From Macrothele yani (taxonomy: Eukaryota; Arthropoda; Arachnida; Araneae; Macrothelidae), in contig CM077011.1 of assembly GCA_039090855.1 (NCBI GenBank), positions 22,693,001 to 22,757,000 of the forward strand: a stretch of 64,000 nucleotides of DNA, read 5' to 3'. The notes below the pieces were generated by a model, which was not told the DNA's origin, made no database searches, and was given only the letters and a program-made list of their open reading frames with translations. Shown piece after piece: positions 24,171 through 34,497 of the stretch; within the stretch, counting starts at the first letter, position 1; every line of letters begins with the position of its first letter. The position numbers were made by a program, and so were the translations under genes.

Positions 24171-24257
<87 letters not shown>
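24166..24257. repeat. (AT)n microsatellite
   Basis: About 90 bp of AT dinucleotides interrupted by a few GTATAT steps. It lies between the RTE tail and a Tc1 inserted at a TA. Confidence 0.95.
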
Positions 24258-24260
<3 letters not shown>

Positions 24261-25454
24261 TGAAGTGCCAGAAAAACTTGTACACCAGTCTAATACTTGG
24301 TAGGTCCCCCACGGGAACGCAGGACTGCAGAAATACGACGGGCATGGACTCCACCAGCTTCTGGAAATATGCTGTCGGCAATGCACACCGTACTTCCTGC
24401 AGAGCGTTCCACAATTCGAGTGTATTAAGATGACTCGGATTCCTGTGTTCGATAGCGCGTAGCAGTGCTACCTAAATGTGTTCTATCACGTTTAGATTTG
24501 GGGACTTGGGTAGGAATGGCAACATCCCGAACTCAGATGAATGCTCCTTTAACCACAATGTGGTGTCCCGACACTTGTGTGGAGGTGCATTGTCCTGTTG
24601 GAACAGCCCCAACCCATCAATATGAATGCAGGTCATGAACGGGTGTACCTCGTCAGAAAGGATGCGCACATAGCGTTGGCCGGTTACAGAAGTTTGTAGA
24701 CGTACCAGGGGTCCCAGTGAAGTCCAGATAAACACACCCCATACCATTTACGGACCCCACACCAGCCGGTGCAATTCTATGTTGACAGAAGGCATCCATG
24801 GCTTCATGGGGTTTGCGCCACACCCGAATCCTTCCATCAGCCCTATATAATTGGAAAGGCAACTCGTCAGACCAGGCAACTTGTTTCCAGTCATCAAGTG
24901 TCCATTGGCGGTGTTACTATGCCCAAGCGAGGCGCATAGCTCTGTGTTGTGCATCCATCAAGAGGGCTCGAGTTGGGCGTCGGCTAGCAGAGCCCATATC
25001 GTGCAGGGTACGTTGCACAGTCCGGACGCTGATGCTTGCTGAGGCTCCAGCATTGAATTCCGATGATACCTGCGAGAGTATTGCACGCCTATTGCTTGAA
25101 ACGATGCTTGACAGCCGACGATGGTCACGTTCACCCAATGTCCTTTTACGGCCACAGCGGAATTCTTGCAGTCACTGTACACCCTTGCAATGGTTGTCCG
25201 TGGAAATCCGAAGTTCGTTTCTACCTCCGAAATACTATGGACCATCTCACGAGCGCCAACTATGACACTGCGTTGAAAATCGCTTAAATCGTTATTACTT
25301 GTGATTCTCATGCCAAAAACAGCTCGGACAGCTGGCATGGATGTTTGTCGCTTTATATACGCACTGGCGAATGCAACCGAGTGAGCTCATATGTGACGTT
25401 GCTACGTATTTTGCATAAGCTCGTCTGTACCAGTTTTTCTGGCACTTCAGTGCA
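24258..25454 (-). mobile_element. Tc1-like element, degenerate transposase
   Basis: The terminal inverted repeats share CACTGAAGTGCCAGAAAAAC (left) and CACTGAAGTGCCAGAAAAAC (reverse complement of right), flanked by TA. The minus strand encodes an N-terminal domain (25338-25230, NDLSDFQRSVIVGAREMVHS) and second helix-turn-helix (25138-25000). A shifted core at 24747-24472 has MVWGVFIWTSLGPLV, FQQDNAPPHKC and SPNLNVIEHI, with 36 residues between the second aspartate and the glutamate. The canonical DLNP is changed to NLNV. Multiple frameshifts. A truncated relative lies at 44390-44572. Confidence 0.92.
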
Positions 25455-26169
25455 TATACACAGTTAATGTCAAATGTGGCAAAGTGTCACATGCACGCAG
25501 GGGACGTCTTCATAGATGTCACAACCGCTCCTCCTGGGGTATCACGTGGAGGAAAGAACAAATGCAATAAAGAAGCAGTTAGATATTATCATTCAGTACT
25601 TGTCGAAATAGAAGTTTCCAAGCATCAGAAACAGTAAAAGGCATGTCATTATTACAGCATCTATAACCTTATATATAAGTATAAATGCTTTCCAAACATA
25701 ACATAGATTTCTTGGAGATATTGGAACAGGTGTGCAGATTTCCAATCAGGAAGGTGTGTACCTTCTGCAACCAAGCGAGAAAGAGATGTAGAGACAGACC
25801 CAGCTTTTATACTGCAATTTTGCTCCGCCAGTCTAATAAAAAAACTACGCACGGTGGCTCCTATATATACACTATTAGGCAAGCCGGGCAAAATAGAACC
25901 TAAGGGAATACATTATGCCCTGGTTTGCTATTTTTGGGGGTGGGGTTTCGATCGCAACGTATAGTAGAAAAAAGGTTATGGGTAATAATGCCGAAATTGA
26001 TTTGATAACGGCGACATAAATTAACCAAAATATTGCAGATGGTTGATAGTAATCCAGAGAGCCCACGTATTTGGTCGCTCTCTCATCGCGGTCCAAGGTA
26101 CAGGATATTGTTCTAATGAAACGTCCCAAGAGGCGAGTTACACAATCTTTATGGTAACCAACATCCAAT
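25455..26169. other. Unassigned DNA
   Basis: No gene or known element recognised. Short AT-rich stretches near 25668-25682 and 25862-25872. Confidence 0.4.
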
Positions 26170-26810
26170 CCTTCAGTTAATATTTGCACGAAAATTCATC
26201 TGTTTTTAGTTCCTTATCCATGACTCCCTGTTCTTATCTTTCTTGGTTACACCAAGCATGCATCTCTTCATGCTGATTTCAGTTGTCTGCAGCCTTTGTA
26301 TGCCCCCCCCTTTTTTTGTTAAGGGCTATCTGTCTCCGCTCTATATGCAAGACCATGCACTGATAAAACACCTTTCTTTTAAGACATAATGGCATATTGC
26401 GATGGAAAATTGTAGTGGTTCTTCCAAAAGCTCTCCAGCCAAGTTTTATTACCCGATTAATTTTTTCATCAGTGTGACCCTCGCTTGATATATGTTGTCC
26501 AAGGTAAATGCAGGTATCGGTTATATCGATATTTTCCCCATCAATCACAAAACCTTAATTTATTGTAAACGCACTGTAGATCAGTTTTTTTTCTGAAAGT
26601 TCATTTTAATACAATTTGTGTACTTTTTTCAGTAAGTTCCTAGATCATATTCTGCAGCTCCGAAGGGGTAGTGGCCAAAATGACTATGTTACTAGCAAAA
26701 ACGAAGGTGAGCTAAATAATCTCCATTAACCTTTATCCCCTTGTTTTTCCGTTTCAACGATTGAAAGACACTTTTGCCCATTGAAGAGTTTGGGAGATAT
26801 GATGTAAAGT
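26170..26810 (-). pseudogene. RTE LINE fragment, older copy
   Basis: The minus strand reads through the segment before and after the RT active site and on to GENIDITDTCIYLGQHISSEG (26540 onward) and MPLCLKRKVFYQC (near 26400). It matches the 22.9-kb copy with clearly more substitutions and frameshifts. Both ends are truncated. A run of seven T after a C run at 26306-26320 breaks the frame. Confidence 0.85.
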
Positions 26811-27574
26811 TTCCGGACACAATTTTTAGTTCTGAATTTGCCTATATACCACAGCCATTGTCCATACAGGTGCAAAATAAAGCACCTGGCTATACTGCAA
26901 GCAAAAAGGTCGGTGGTGACCTCTTGTGCATTACGAACTGTTGTGCTATTGGCGTCGTGAGCGTCGGTTACAAGATCTTTATTGCATTTCTCTCACTACG
27001 GTTGAATCCTGTTCTTCCATTTCTCATCCATTCTTCCCAGACCTACGCTATGTTGGGCCACAGTATTTATGATACAGTTTCCGTCCTTCGTGACGTCATT
27101 TTCCTGCTGATTTATGTCTGTTTTAAGTTTTGTTATCGATAATTCCTGTATTGAGCAATGTATGAAATTAAGCAAGCTCGTTTTCGATCTCCCTAATTTT
27201 CATTGACAAGCTTTGTACGTGGGCAAACTCAACATTCCTTTGGTGCGGTTTTGAGAAATGGGATCATAAAGGATGAAAACGAAGCGATTTTGGCGTCCAC
27301 TTCACAGACCCGCCTTTCCTAACCTTACGTTTATTTCCTTCTTCTGGCGTAGAGGCAGTAACAATAAAAGAGATAGAAAGAGACGCATGATTCTGCAGTT
27401 GTGTTTAGTGTAGCATACTAAGCCAGACCCCCTTTTTTTTTAGCTGAATGAATACTGAATAGTCTATCTTTCTCAAAACCCTATTTGGTCGACTGTGGGT
27501 TGAATAAAGAACCGTTTAATGCTTTTTCTTTAGTGTGTTCAAGAGATTAGGGACTAATCGTCATAGCTGGGTCC
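26811..27574. other. Unassigned DNA
   Basis: A 122-codon frame at 26774-27142 overlaps the edge of the RTE relic and has no recognisable domain. I see nothing else to annotate. Confidence 0.4.
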
Positions 27575-27658
27575 GTGTTGGAGTCCCTGACCGCTGGATC
27601 TTTCCAGTATCTGGAACCAGTACTCCTAAATTAGAGACGGGTGACTCCTTATAGCTTT
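27575..27658 (+). mobile_element. SINE-A relic (body only)
   Basis: It retains TCTGGAACCAGTACTCCTAA then ATTAGAGACGGGTGACTCC and TTATAGC, matching the SINE-A body. The tRNA head and tail are lost. Confidence 0.7.
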
Positions 27659-27756
27659 AAATGTTCATGCATCTAGGATCTAAAGCACAATGCTGTTATT
27701 TGTTAAATATTTTCCCTGTACATTGCCTTTTTGTTTCGGGTTATGAGGTCAACAGG

Positions 27757-27870
27757 AGAAACTCCTGAGGTTAAACCCGTCGCTCGTCCTTAATTTTGGA
27801 CTCTGGTTCCCAGGATCGGGCCGAATTAGCACACCAGCCACCACATAGGTCTCAACCGCGATTCAACCCT
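27757..27870 (-). mobile_element. SINE-A relic, diverged
   Basis: The plus strand reads GTCGCTCGTCCTTAATTT, CTCTGGTTCCCAGGATCGGG and ACCGCGATTCAACCC. This is the same order as the minus-strand SINE-A body and B box, but with many changes. Confidence 0.6.
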
Positions 27871-27871
27871 T

Positions 27872-28575
27872 TGTGAAATTCACAAATTTGTTGCCGACGG
27901 AGATTGAAGCCACACCTCCACGCTCCGGAGCCAGTTGTTCTAACCCACTAAGCTACACCAACGGAATGTATCGCTGCCGATTTGTCGTTTCGACACTGCT
28001 CCACCTCTGTAACACGTCCCAATACTCTCTATCTTATTTTTTTAAACGAAGAAGGAATCTTTCATTAATTCCAAACGATGTGTGGAACGAACGTGACACA
28101 TTTTTCGAAGAACCCAACGGCTCCTAGACCCATTTTTTACGTTCGGGCGCGAATGTGATAACGGGACTTTGTCGGTGACGGATATCGAACTCGCGCCTCC
28201 ACTCTCAGGTGCCAGTTGTTCTAACAGATTGAACTACACCGACGGAATGTATCGCTGAAGATTTGTCGCCTTGACAAGTTCTTCACCTCTGTTTTACGTC
28301 GCATCATCTCTCCCTTAATCATTTTTCCCTTGAAGGGAAGGAGGCATTTTCATTAATTCCAGACGATGTATGGAACAAACATCACACATGTTTTCGAAGA
28401 ATCCAACGGCCAATAGATCCATTTTCCGCAATAGGGCGCTACTGTGAAATTCGCTGACGGTGATCGAACACGCGCCTCCTCACTCCGGAGCCAGGTGTTC
28501 TAACCCACCAAACTACACCGACGGAATGTATCGCTACAGATTTTTCTTCTTGACGTGTATTTCAGCTCTGTAGCA
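27872..28575 (-). mobile_element. TRIM-C: three tRNA-like LTRs with two short interiors
   Basis: Three direct repeats of ~135-143 bp (27872-28014, 28154-28296, 28443-28575) are separated by ~140-bp interiors. Each repeat starts TGTGA on the plus strand and contains a tRNA-like segment in minus orientation. The A-box side reads GGTGTAGTTCAATCTG or variants, and the B-box side GAGTTCGATATCC. Immediately left of the second repeat the plus strand reads GTTCGGGCGCGA (28141-28152), one base from the tRNA-Lys 3' end GTTCGGGCGCCA. Left of the third is a decayed version (AATAGGGCGCTA). Interiors have no coding capacity. A 5-bp duplication was not found and the right border is approximate. Same plan as TRIM-B but different sequence. 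Confidence 0.72.
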
Positions 28576-29189
28576 GATATGGAAACGGGTCACGGACAAC
28601 GGGTCGACAATTTCTTGCTGATCCAACGGGTCGGGTCAATGTGTTCCTGACCCGGTTTTATTCCCGTTTTATTTTTGAAAAGATAAAAATATATTTCTAA
28701 GAAAAATGCGCGTCGTGGAATTCTGTAGACGATACTGGCGCCCACGGAGTGGAATAATGATTTATCATGCAAAACTATTGTCGTCTCTTTCTTAAAGCAA
28801 CGAAGATTTCCACCGACCGACGTCAGACACACCGACACCATATCGTAAAAAGATACTTCCTTTGCGTTCTTTTACAGTGCGATTGTCCAAGGCAAGGTAC
28901 AGACAAACGCCATTCGCCTGCTTCTCATCTTTATTTTTGAAAAGATAAAAATATATAGGTACAGGCAAACGAAAAGATAAAATATATAGGTACAGGCACT
29001 CTCTCCGTGCGAAGTTCACTAAGAGTTACTTTTCACATGGCATCTTTTACATTGAGCATTCAGAGGTTTTCGATTGATGTGCTGACATCCCGTTCCCATG
29101 ACATGTCATGTCGAAATTAACACCTTATTTTTTAATATGGATGGATTTAATATTAAGTAGGTTGAGAAAGGCGTCGAGCCCAACAAGAA

Positions 29190-29434
29190 CGTGCTTGTTG
29201 TAAACCACAAGAGGAAGAGGGAATGCTGGAAATTCTTTCGTCTCATTAAGAAACCGGTGAATAATTCTGTGCTGTTTGGTTTTGCTTGTTGTTCAAAATG
29301 TGGAAAGTGTATAATTGCAAAGAAAAATGTTGATGGTGTAAAAAAGATTATGGAACCAAGAATCTGACGGACCATATGAAAGTATGCCCACCTCCATCAA
29401 AGCGTGGTAAGAGTCAACAAACTAAATACGCTTA
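29190..29434 (+). pseudogene. BED zinc-finger fragment of a hAT-like transposase
   Basis: The plus strand reads ECWKFFRLIKKPVNNSVLFG, then the first zinc pair ACCSKCGKC (29285-29315). A one-base frameshift in the A run near 29340-29346 follows. The second pair, NLTDHMKVC, lies at 29360-29388, and the frame ends at TAA 29432-29434 after SKRGKSQQTKYA. Spacing C-x2-C ... H-x4-C fits a BED finger. Nothing of the catalytic or dimerisation region follows. It could alternatively be a decayed exon of a BED-finger host gene. Confidence 0.7.
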
Positions 29435-29643
29435 AAAAATGCATTTGTTTAATCGTAAATAATGATCCCCATTTGTAATATACTCCATGGTTACGGTCGT
29501 AGTCAGTCATTATTTCTGGATTACCCAAAATAGTGGCACTAAAAAGGGTACTAAAATTTAGCAAGTAACCTAATTTTATAATTAAAGAAGGATTTCAATT
29601 ATTAAATATCAAGCAGTTATTGGTATTAATACTACATTTTCTA

Positions 29644-30843
29644 CCAAAAAGTAATTGGACACCTGTGATAGCAAAGGAAAACGAAGTTTATTCACCTTCA
29701 ATAGTTGGTGGAGCCTCCACGAGCGGCGATTACAGCTGCGACCCTCCGGGGCATACTCTCAGCCAGGCGTTGTACGACGGCTAGCGGTATTTTCTTCCAC
29801 TCGGCTTGGAGAAGACAGGTCAGTTCCTTCACCGATTTCGGACGGTGGGGGCACTTCTTAAGTCGACGCTCCAACTCTTCCCAGAGGTGCTCGATAGGGT
29901 TAAGGTCCGGACTCTGCGCAGGCCAGTCCATTCGATTAACTCCATTGTCACAAAACCAAGCCATGGTGGACCTCGCAACATGACAGGAGGCATTGTCATT
30001 CTGAAAGTAACATGGGTCCACCCCATAAAACTGCCACAACGTAGGAAGCGCATCGTCATCCAAAATGGTGCAGTAGGTCTCGGCATTGAGTCTACCAGGA
30101 ATTGCTACCAAGGGTCCCGTGCCATACCAGGAGAAACACCCCCAAGCATAATTCCACCGCCGCCGAACTTCACAATTGGCACAATACATTCCGGCAGGAG
30201 GCGTTCTCCAGGCAGACGCCAAACCCAGACCCTGCCATCCGAACAGTAGAGAGTGAACCTTGATTGGTCGCTCCAGAGAACCTGTTTTCACTGTTCAACG
30301 GTCCACTGTCGACGTTCTTTGCACCACGTTAGCCGAGTAGCGCTATTGGCCTTGGTGATCAAAGACTTGTGGGCAGCAGCACGTCCATGATAATCGAGGA
30401 GATTGGCCTCTTTACGGATGGTATTCATCGAAAGAACACTCCCGGCTGCCTGTTGAAACTCCTCGCGGATGTGGCCCATCAATTTGGTGCGGTTCTTCCG
30501 AATTTCTCTGGCCATCACCCGTCGGTCTCTAACTCCCAGTTTTGTGGGTCTGCCGGGTCGGGTCACATTCCGACAGTCACCTCTCATCTTCCACTTGCCA
30601 ATCACGTAGGCCACTGTCAATTTTGGGTACTGCAACACGCTGGATATGTCACGTATGGATCGGCCATTTCTGTGATACCCGACGATTACACCTTTCTCGA
30701 AATCAGAGAGCTCCGAACTGCGTGGCATCTTGCATGTGGCTGGTTGGGTTGTTGTTTCCCACACGATATTTAACGGCGGTGGCAGTGACGTGTATCAGAA
30801 CCGCAGATATCGTCGATTGCAGGGGTGTCCAATTACTTGTTGG
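29644..30843 (-). mobile_element. Tc1-like element, 1.2 kb, near complete
   Basis: Flanked by TA (29642-29643 and 30844-30845). Terminal inverted repeats read CCAAAAAGTAATTGGACACC and CCAACAAGTAATTGGACACC (one base different). Length of 1200 bp is typical for an intact Tc1. It sits inside the possible hAT relic. Confidence 0.95.
29698..30728 (-). pseudogene. Tc1 transposase (DD34E), few lesions
   Basis: The start chosen at 30728 gives MPRSSELSDFEKGVIVGYHR, a typical N-terminal helix-turn-helix. A GRPR-like hook follows as TRPGRPTKLG (about residues 65-75). The second DNA-binding helix set runs to KERRQWTVEQ, where TGA at 30288-30290 interrupts the frame. The first aspartate motif (WSDQSRFTLYCSDG) is readable in the original frame just after it. 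A frameshift near 30145-30150 leads into GCFSWYGTGPLVAIPG, FQNDNASCHVARSTMAWF and SPDLNPIEHLWEELERRL. It finishes with AAVIAARGGSTNY. There are 34 residues between the second aspartate and the glutamate. All three catalytic residues are present. Confidence 0.93.
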
Positions 30844-31012
30844 TAGATAGTGTATATATTACGTTTATATGTATGTATATAGATATATATAAATTGAGTT
30901 TCGAATTTATAGTTCAAAAAAGATTTGTCGGGGGCAGTTACGGGTCCGGATCGGGTCCAGTCCCGGCACGGCTCTGAAATGTTTGACCTGTTTCCAGCTC
31001 CGCTCTGTAATA

Positions 31013-31857
31013 CGCACACCCTGTCCTGCTCGAAAGAATAGCCAGCGCCTCTGACCAGTCGATTGTCCTATATTTTTGTCATGATGCAAATACAGCATCG
31101 TGATTGGCTTCCTTGTCAAAGTATTTTCGCTGGCAAAAATAAGCACTACTATTCTCTGTAAAACCAGGAGCTTCTACAGAGAAAAATTTGGTTGTGGATT
31201 TTAATCAAAAACGGTAAACACATGATCATCACGAAGAGTTAGTCGAGAGGAGGTGCAGTTGTACCTGAAATATAAGTCAGTGTAAATCTCATAAAATACG
31301 AAAAGATGATTCAGTTGAAAACGGTAGAAACTTTTCTTATGTTTCTCATCGGACTTTTTCATGATGTGTCAGCTAGATTCGAGTAACCACATTTTCGTCT
31401 ATGTGAGACGCAGCGAAATTTCCGCGGACGATGCTGACCGGACGAGAATTTTGTTATAATAAAATCCGCTGAGAAAGACTGGCAGCACATTGAAGCTGAA
31501 TTTATACGAATGTTTAGAGATACTATAAGATGCAAGACGCATCATTTTCTGGAAATATGGAGGACATAACAATCTCCACTGTTATATTAGTATATCAAAT
31601 AAGTTCCTGAGTCCCTATTGTTTTCACAAAAATATAATTTCCTTTGTCTGAGCGTTTGTCCTCACTTTGGTTGCAGAGTGGAAACATCGCTAGCCTGTTT
31701 TTATTGTGAAATCCGTGCTCCAACCAATATACTCTTTTTGTTTTATTCTTGCAATGTTCGTGAAATATACTATCACCTTTGGACATCACAAAACAAAAAG
31801 AATACCTGGTTACCAAGAATTACTCTACACATCTTATTTTGCCACTGGTCATTATTA
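31013..31857. other. Unassigned DNA
   Basis: No gene or known element recognised between the hAT/Tc1 nest and the TRIM-B array. Confidence 0.4.
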
Positions 31858-31862
31858 ACAGG

Positions 31863-32024
31863 TGTGACGTGCCTGCATAGCAGGACGCACACGACATAAA
31901 GGCAGATAGCAATCAGAACGAAAGTCCGCGTAGCTCAATTGGTAGAGTGACTTATTCCGGAATGAGGGGACCCGGGTTCGAGCCCCGGCGTGGACAAAAA
32001 TGACGGATAAATTTACTTCGTTAT
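31863..32024 (+). repeat. TRIM-B 5' LTR (162 bp)
   Basis: Begins TGTGACGTGCCTGC and ends ACTTCGTTAT. It contains a possible TATA-like ACATAAAGG upstream of the tRNA-like segment. The terminal dinucleotides are TG...AT rather than the canonical TG...CA. Confidence 0.88.
31924..31995 (+). promoter_or_regulatory. tRNA-like Pol III promoter inside the LTR
   Basis: A 72-nt segment folds as a near-complete tRNA. The acceptor stem is GTCCGCG with CGTGGAC (seven pairs, one G-T). The D arm is GCTC...GAGT, and the T arm CCGGG TTCGAGC CCCGG. The anticodon loop TTCCGGA would give CCG (Arg). A box TAGCTCAATTGG and B box GGTTCGAGCCC match Pol III consensus. No T4 terminator follows directly, so transcription would read on into the element. 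It is part of a repeated LTR, so I do not call it a functional tRNA gene. Confidence 0.85.
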
Positions 32025-32026
32025 AA

Positions 32027-32038
32027 TGGCGCCCGAAC
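32027..32038 (+). promoter_or_regulatory. Primer-binding site, tRNA-Lys type
   Basis: TGGCGCCCGAAC starts two bases after the LTR and is complementary to the CCA-bearing 3' end of tRNA-Lys. The same 12 bases recur at 32442-32453, and on the minus strand at 14607-14618 and 37057-37068. The 41.4-kb copy has it with two CpG-decay changes. Confidence 0.88.
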
Positions 32039-32276
32039 TTTCCGGATGATCCGGCCGTTCAAAACTCTCGCAATGGTGTGATGTTATTTCCACACCGCGA
32101 GATAGGAAAAATAAGAGAATCCCTTCTCCAGCACTTCGAAAAATAGATGTGTGTGACGTTGCATTCCACACACCAGATTGACTGAGAGTTCTCAGGTGCA
32201 CGTTCTTCAGCTGATGGCTACCTGCAACGACTCATGGTCACGGCTGACCCGTGGGCCATGCAACCGGCCCTCTTTC

Positions 32277-32291
32277 GGGGAAGGGGGGAGA
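32277..32291 (+). promoter_or_regulatory. Polypurine tract
   Basis: GGGGAAGGGGGGAGA lies immediately 5' of the second LTR. The equivalent at 32692-32705 precedes the third LTR. Position and composition fit the second-strand primer of an LTR element. Confidence 0.85.
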
Positions 32292-33066
32292 TGTGACGTG
32301 CCTGCCCAGCAGGACGCACACGACATAAAGGCAGATAGCAGTCAGAACTTCAATTGGTAGAGTGACTTATTCCGGAATGAGGGGACCCAGGTTCGTGCCC
32401 TGGCGTGGACAAAAATGACGGATAAATTTACTTCGTTATAATGGCGCCCGAACTTTCCGGATGATCCGGCCGTTCAAAACTCTCGCAATGGTGTGATGTT
32501 ATTTCCACACCGCGAGATAGGAAAAATAAGAGAATCCCTTCTCCAGCACTTCGAAAAATAAATGTGTGTGACGTTGCATTCCACACACCAGATTGACTGA
32601 GAGTTCTCAGGTGCACGTTCTTCAGCGGATGGCTACCTGCAACGACTCATGGTCACGGCTGACCCGTGGGCCATGCTACCGGCCCTCTTTCGGGGAAGGG
32701 GGAGATGTGACGTGCCTGCCCAGCAGGACGCACACGACATAAAGGCAGATAGCAGTCAGAATAAACGTTCGCGTAGCTCAATTGGTAGAGGGACTTATTC
32801 CGGAATGAGGGGCCCCGGCGGCGTGGACAAAAATGACGGAGAAATTTACTTCGTTATACAGGCTTTTGCCTAGTATTCAAGTAGTTTACTTGAACAGTTT
32901 TGACGCTTCAAACAAGAAGCTGCGGAAGAACTGATTCTCACTATGTTACATGGAAAGTGGAAACCACTAGCGGATACAGTGGTTTGGCGGGAGACACCTA
33001 TGGCGATCGCTCCCACTAAAACACACTTTCTTTTTTAGATGGCGAAGTTCGCAAACATACAGGGCG

Positions 33067-34497
33067 GTAATTAAGTAATAAGACTGAATTAAAAAAAACG
33101 TGTAAAAGCAGGAAAACTTACGTGAATATATTTTATTTGAAGTACATTCATCCTGCGTGAAGTGCTACGATCAGTCAACGACAGCAGGGACTTACATAGG
33201 TCATCTTTTGGTATGGAGTGAAGAGCGGATGTCACAGTTCGTTGTATATCTTCAGTGTCTTGAAAAACGTTTCCTTTTAAAGGCAGTTTTAATTTAGGGA
33301 ATAGAAAGTAGCCACACGGTAATAAATCTGGAGAACAGGGCGGATGGTTTAATACACACACTCTTGTTTCCGTGCCGGAAATTGCTGTTCACTGACTGTT
33401 TTGTGCGCGGGTGCGTTTTCTTGAAGACCGAACCATTGCACGTTTTTGTACGCAGGCGTGATACGAACAACGCTCTTCCACAATTGTTCCAAAATGGATT
33501 TGTAAGCATTGCCAGTGACAGTTGTACCTTCAGGAATGGACTCGTGATACTGAATTTCCCTGCTGTTTTAACCCTTTAAAGACCATAACGCAAAAATCAT
33601 GTATCACTCTAATTACTATAACGCCCGAAAGTGTCTGTTGTTTTACGTTTTTGTTTAAAAACAACAATAGTGGCAAAGGGTGACTTCTGCTGATCCCTCA
33701 TAGGTTGAGAAAATTTGAAGAACACGTAGGGTGGGAAATCTGACTCACTTTAGACAGGCGTTTAGGGCAACTATGGCAGTTTGTGCGTATTGGCGTTTTG
33801 GGCGATATGGTCGTTAAAGGGTTAAAAGCACACAAGCATTGTTTTGATTTTGGGCTGCTCTATCCATATCTTCTTTCCTTTTAGTGACTGTGGCGACTTC
33901 AACTGAACACTCTGACGCTTCGTTCCAGGATCTTAACGAAAACACTGTCTCATCATCTGCTACAATGCGTTGAAGAAAATTTTGCACTGTTTCTACAGTC
34001 TCCACGATGTCTTTTAGTTACTCCATTCGTGTATGTTTCTGGCTGCCGGACAAAGCAAGCGGAAAACGAGCAAAAACAACGATCACTTTTACAAGGTCAC
34101 TCAACTATCAGACGCGCACACTGAAATCGGGCGTTCGGGCCTTTCGTCATTTTTTAAATCATCCCCAACGTGCTTGAGACGTGCGTAAAGTGTGAATATT
34201 TCTGCACGAGATAGATAATTAGACGCACACACATCACGCTGCAATTTAACTGTCTCAGATGGAATTTTACCGATTTTTAATCGGAACCGGATATTTTCTC
34301 TCTGCCCCATGACGGAGCGGTGACAATGTTCTTTCACCAAATGACGTCATTCACAGAGTAAACAATCATCTGCGCATTTCTCAAGCAAACGCTGTTGCCA
34401 CCGCATAGCTCACAAATGATGTATAAGAAAAATACCTCCCCGACCCGTTTGTTTTACCGGGAGCTTTTTTAAAAAAACAGACTGATTACTTAATTGC
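33067..34497 (-). mobile_element. mariner relic split by a MITE
   Basis: The ends are related: AATTAAGTAATAAGACTG on the left and AATTAAGTAATCAGTCTG as the reverse complement of the right. Minus-strand pieces run in order. First is the N-terminal domain at 34340-34101 (GQRENIRFRLKIGKIPSETV ... NDERPERP). The first aspartate region is at 34005-33825 (FLQRIVADDETVF, then KRKEDMDRAAQNQNNACVLL). The MITE follows, then the third aspartate region at 33361-33089 (PPCSPDLLPCGYFLFPKLK). Each piece has frameshifts or stops. The insertion interrupts the codons following the first catalytic block. Confidence 0.92.
33572..33821. mobile_element. TTAA-flanked piggyBac-type MITE, copy 2
   Basis: 250 bp with TTAA at 33568-33571 and 33822-33825. 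Its ends are CCCTTTAAAGACCATAACG and, reverse-complemented, CCCTTTAACGACCATATCG. The interior shares CTGCTGATCCCTCATAGGTT and ACTTTAGACAGGCGTTT with copy 1. No coding capacity. Confidence 0.95.

Larger units (their letters stand above)
28574..31012 (+). mobile_element. Possible hAT-type relic with nested Tc1
   Basis: The left end AGCAGATATGGAAACGGGTCA resembles the reverse complement of the right end, AGCGGAGCTGGAAACAGGTCA (17 of 21 positions). Between them lies a BED-type zinc finger fragment (29190-29434), as found at the N-terminus of hAT transposases, and a complete Tc1 insertion. No 8-bp target duplication was found, so borders and class are tentative. The left part also holds AAAAGATAAAAATATAT repeats (28678-28990). 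Confidence 0.4.
31863..32857 (+). mobile_element. TRIM-B copy 2: LTR-interior-LTR-interior-LTR
   Basis: Three LTRs (31863-32024, 32292-32439, 32706-32857) alternate with two 267-bp interiors. The whole is flanked by an exact 5-bp duplication ACAGG (31858-31862 and 32858-32862). Each interior starts two bases after its LTR with TGGCGCCCGAAC and ends with a polypurine tract. A three-LTR array inside one target duplication implies unequal LTR recombination, or insertion of a tandem cDNA, rather than two insertions. The second LTR lacks ~14 bp at the start of its tRNA-like part. The third lacks bases in the T arm. Neither interior encodes a protein, so mobilisation must have relied on proteins from another element. 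Confidence 0.93.

Noticed and set aside
31924..31995. Functional tRNA-Arg(CCG) gene
   Set aside because: The cloverleaf is good, but the sequence is a fixed part of a dispersed LTR with flanking primer-binding site and polypurine tract, has no T4 terminator, and recurs in all TRIM-B copies with decay.
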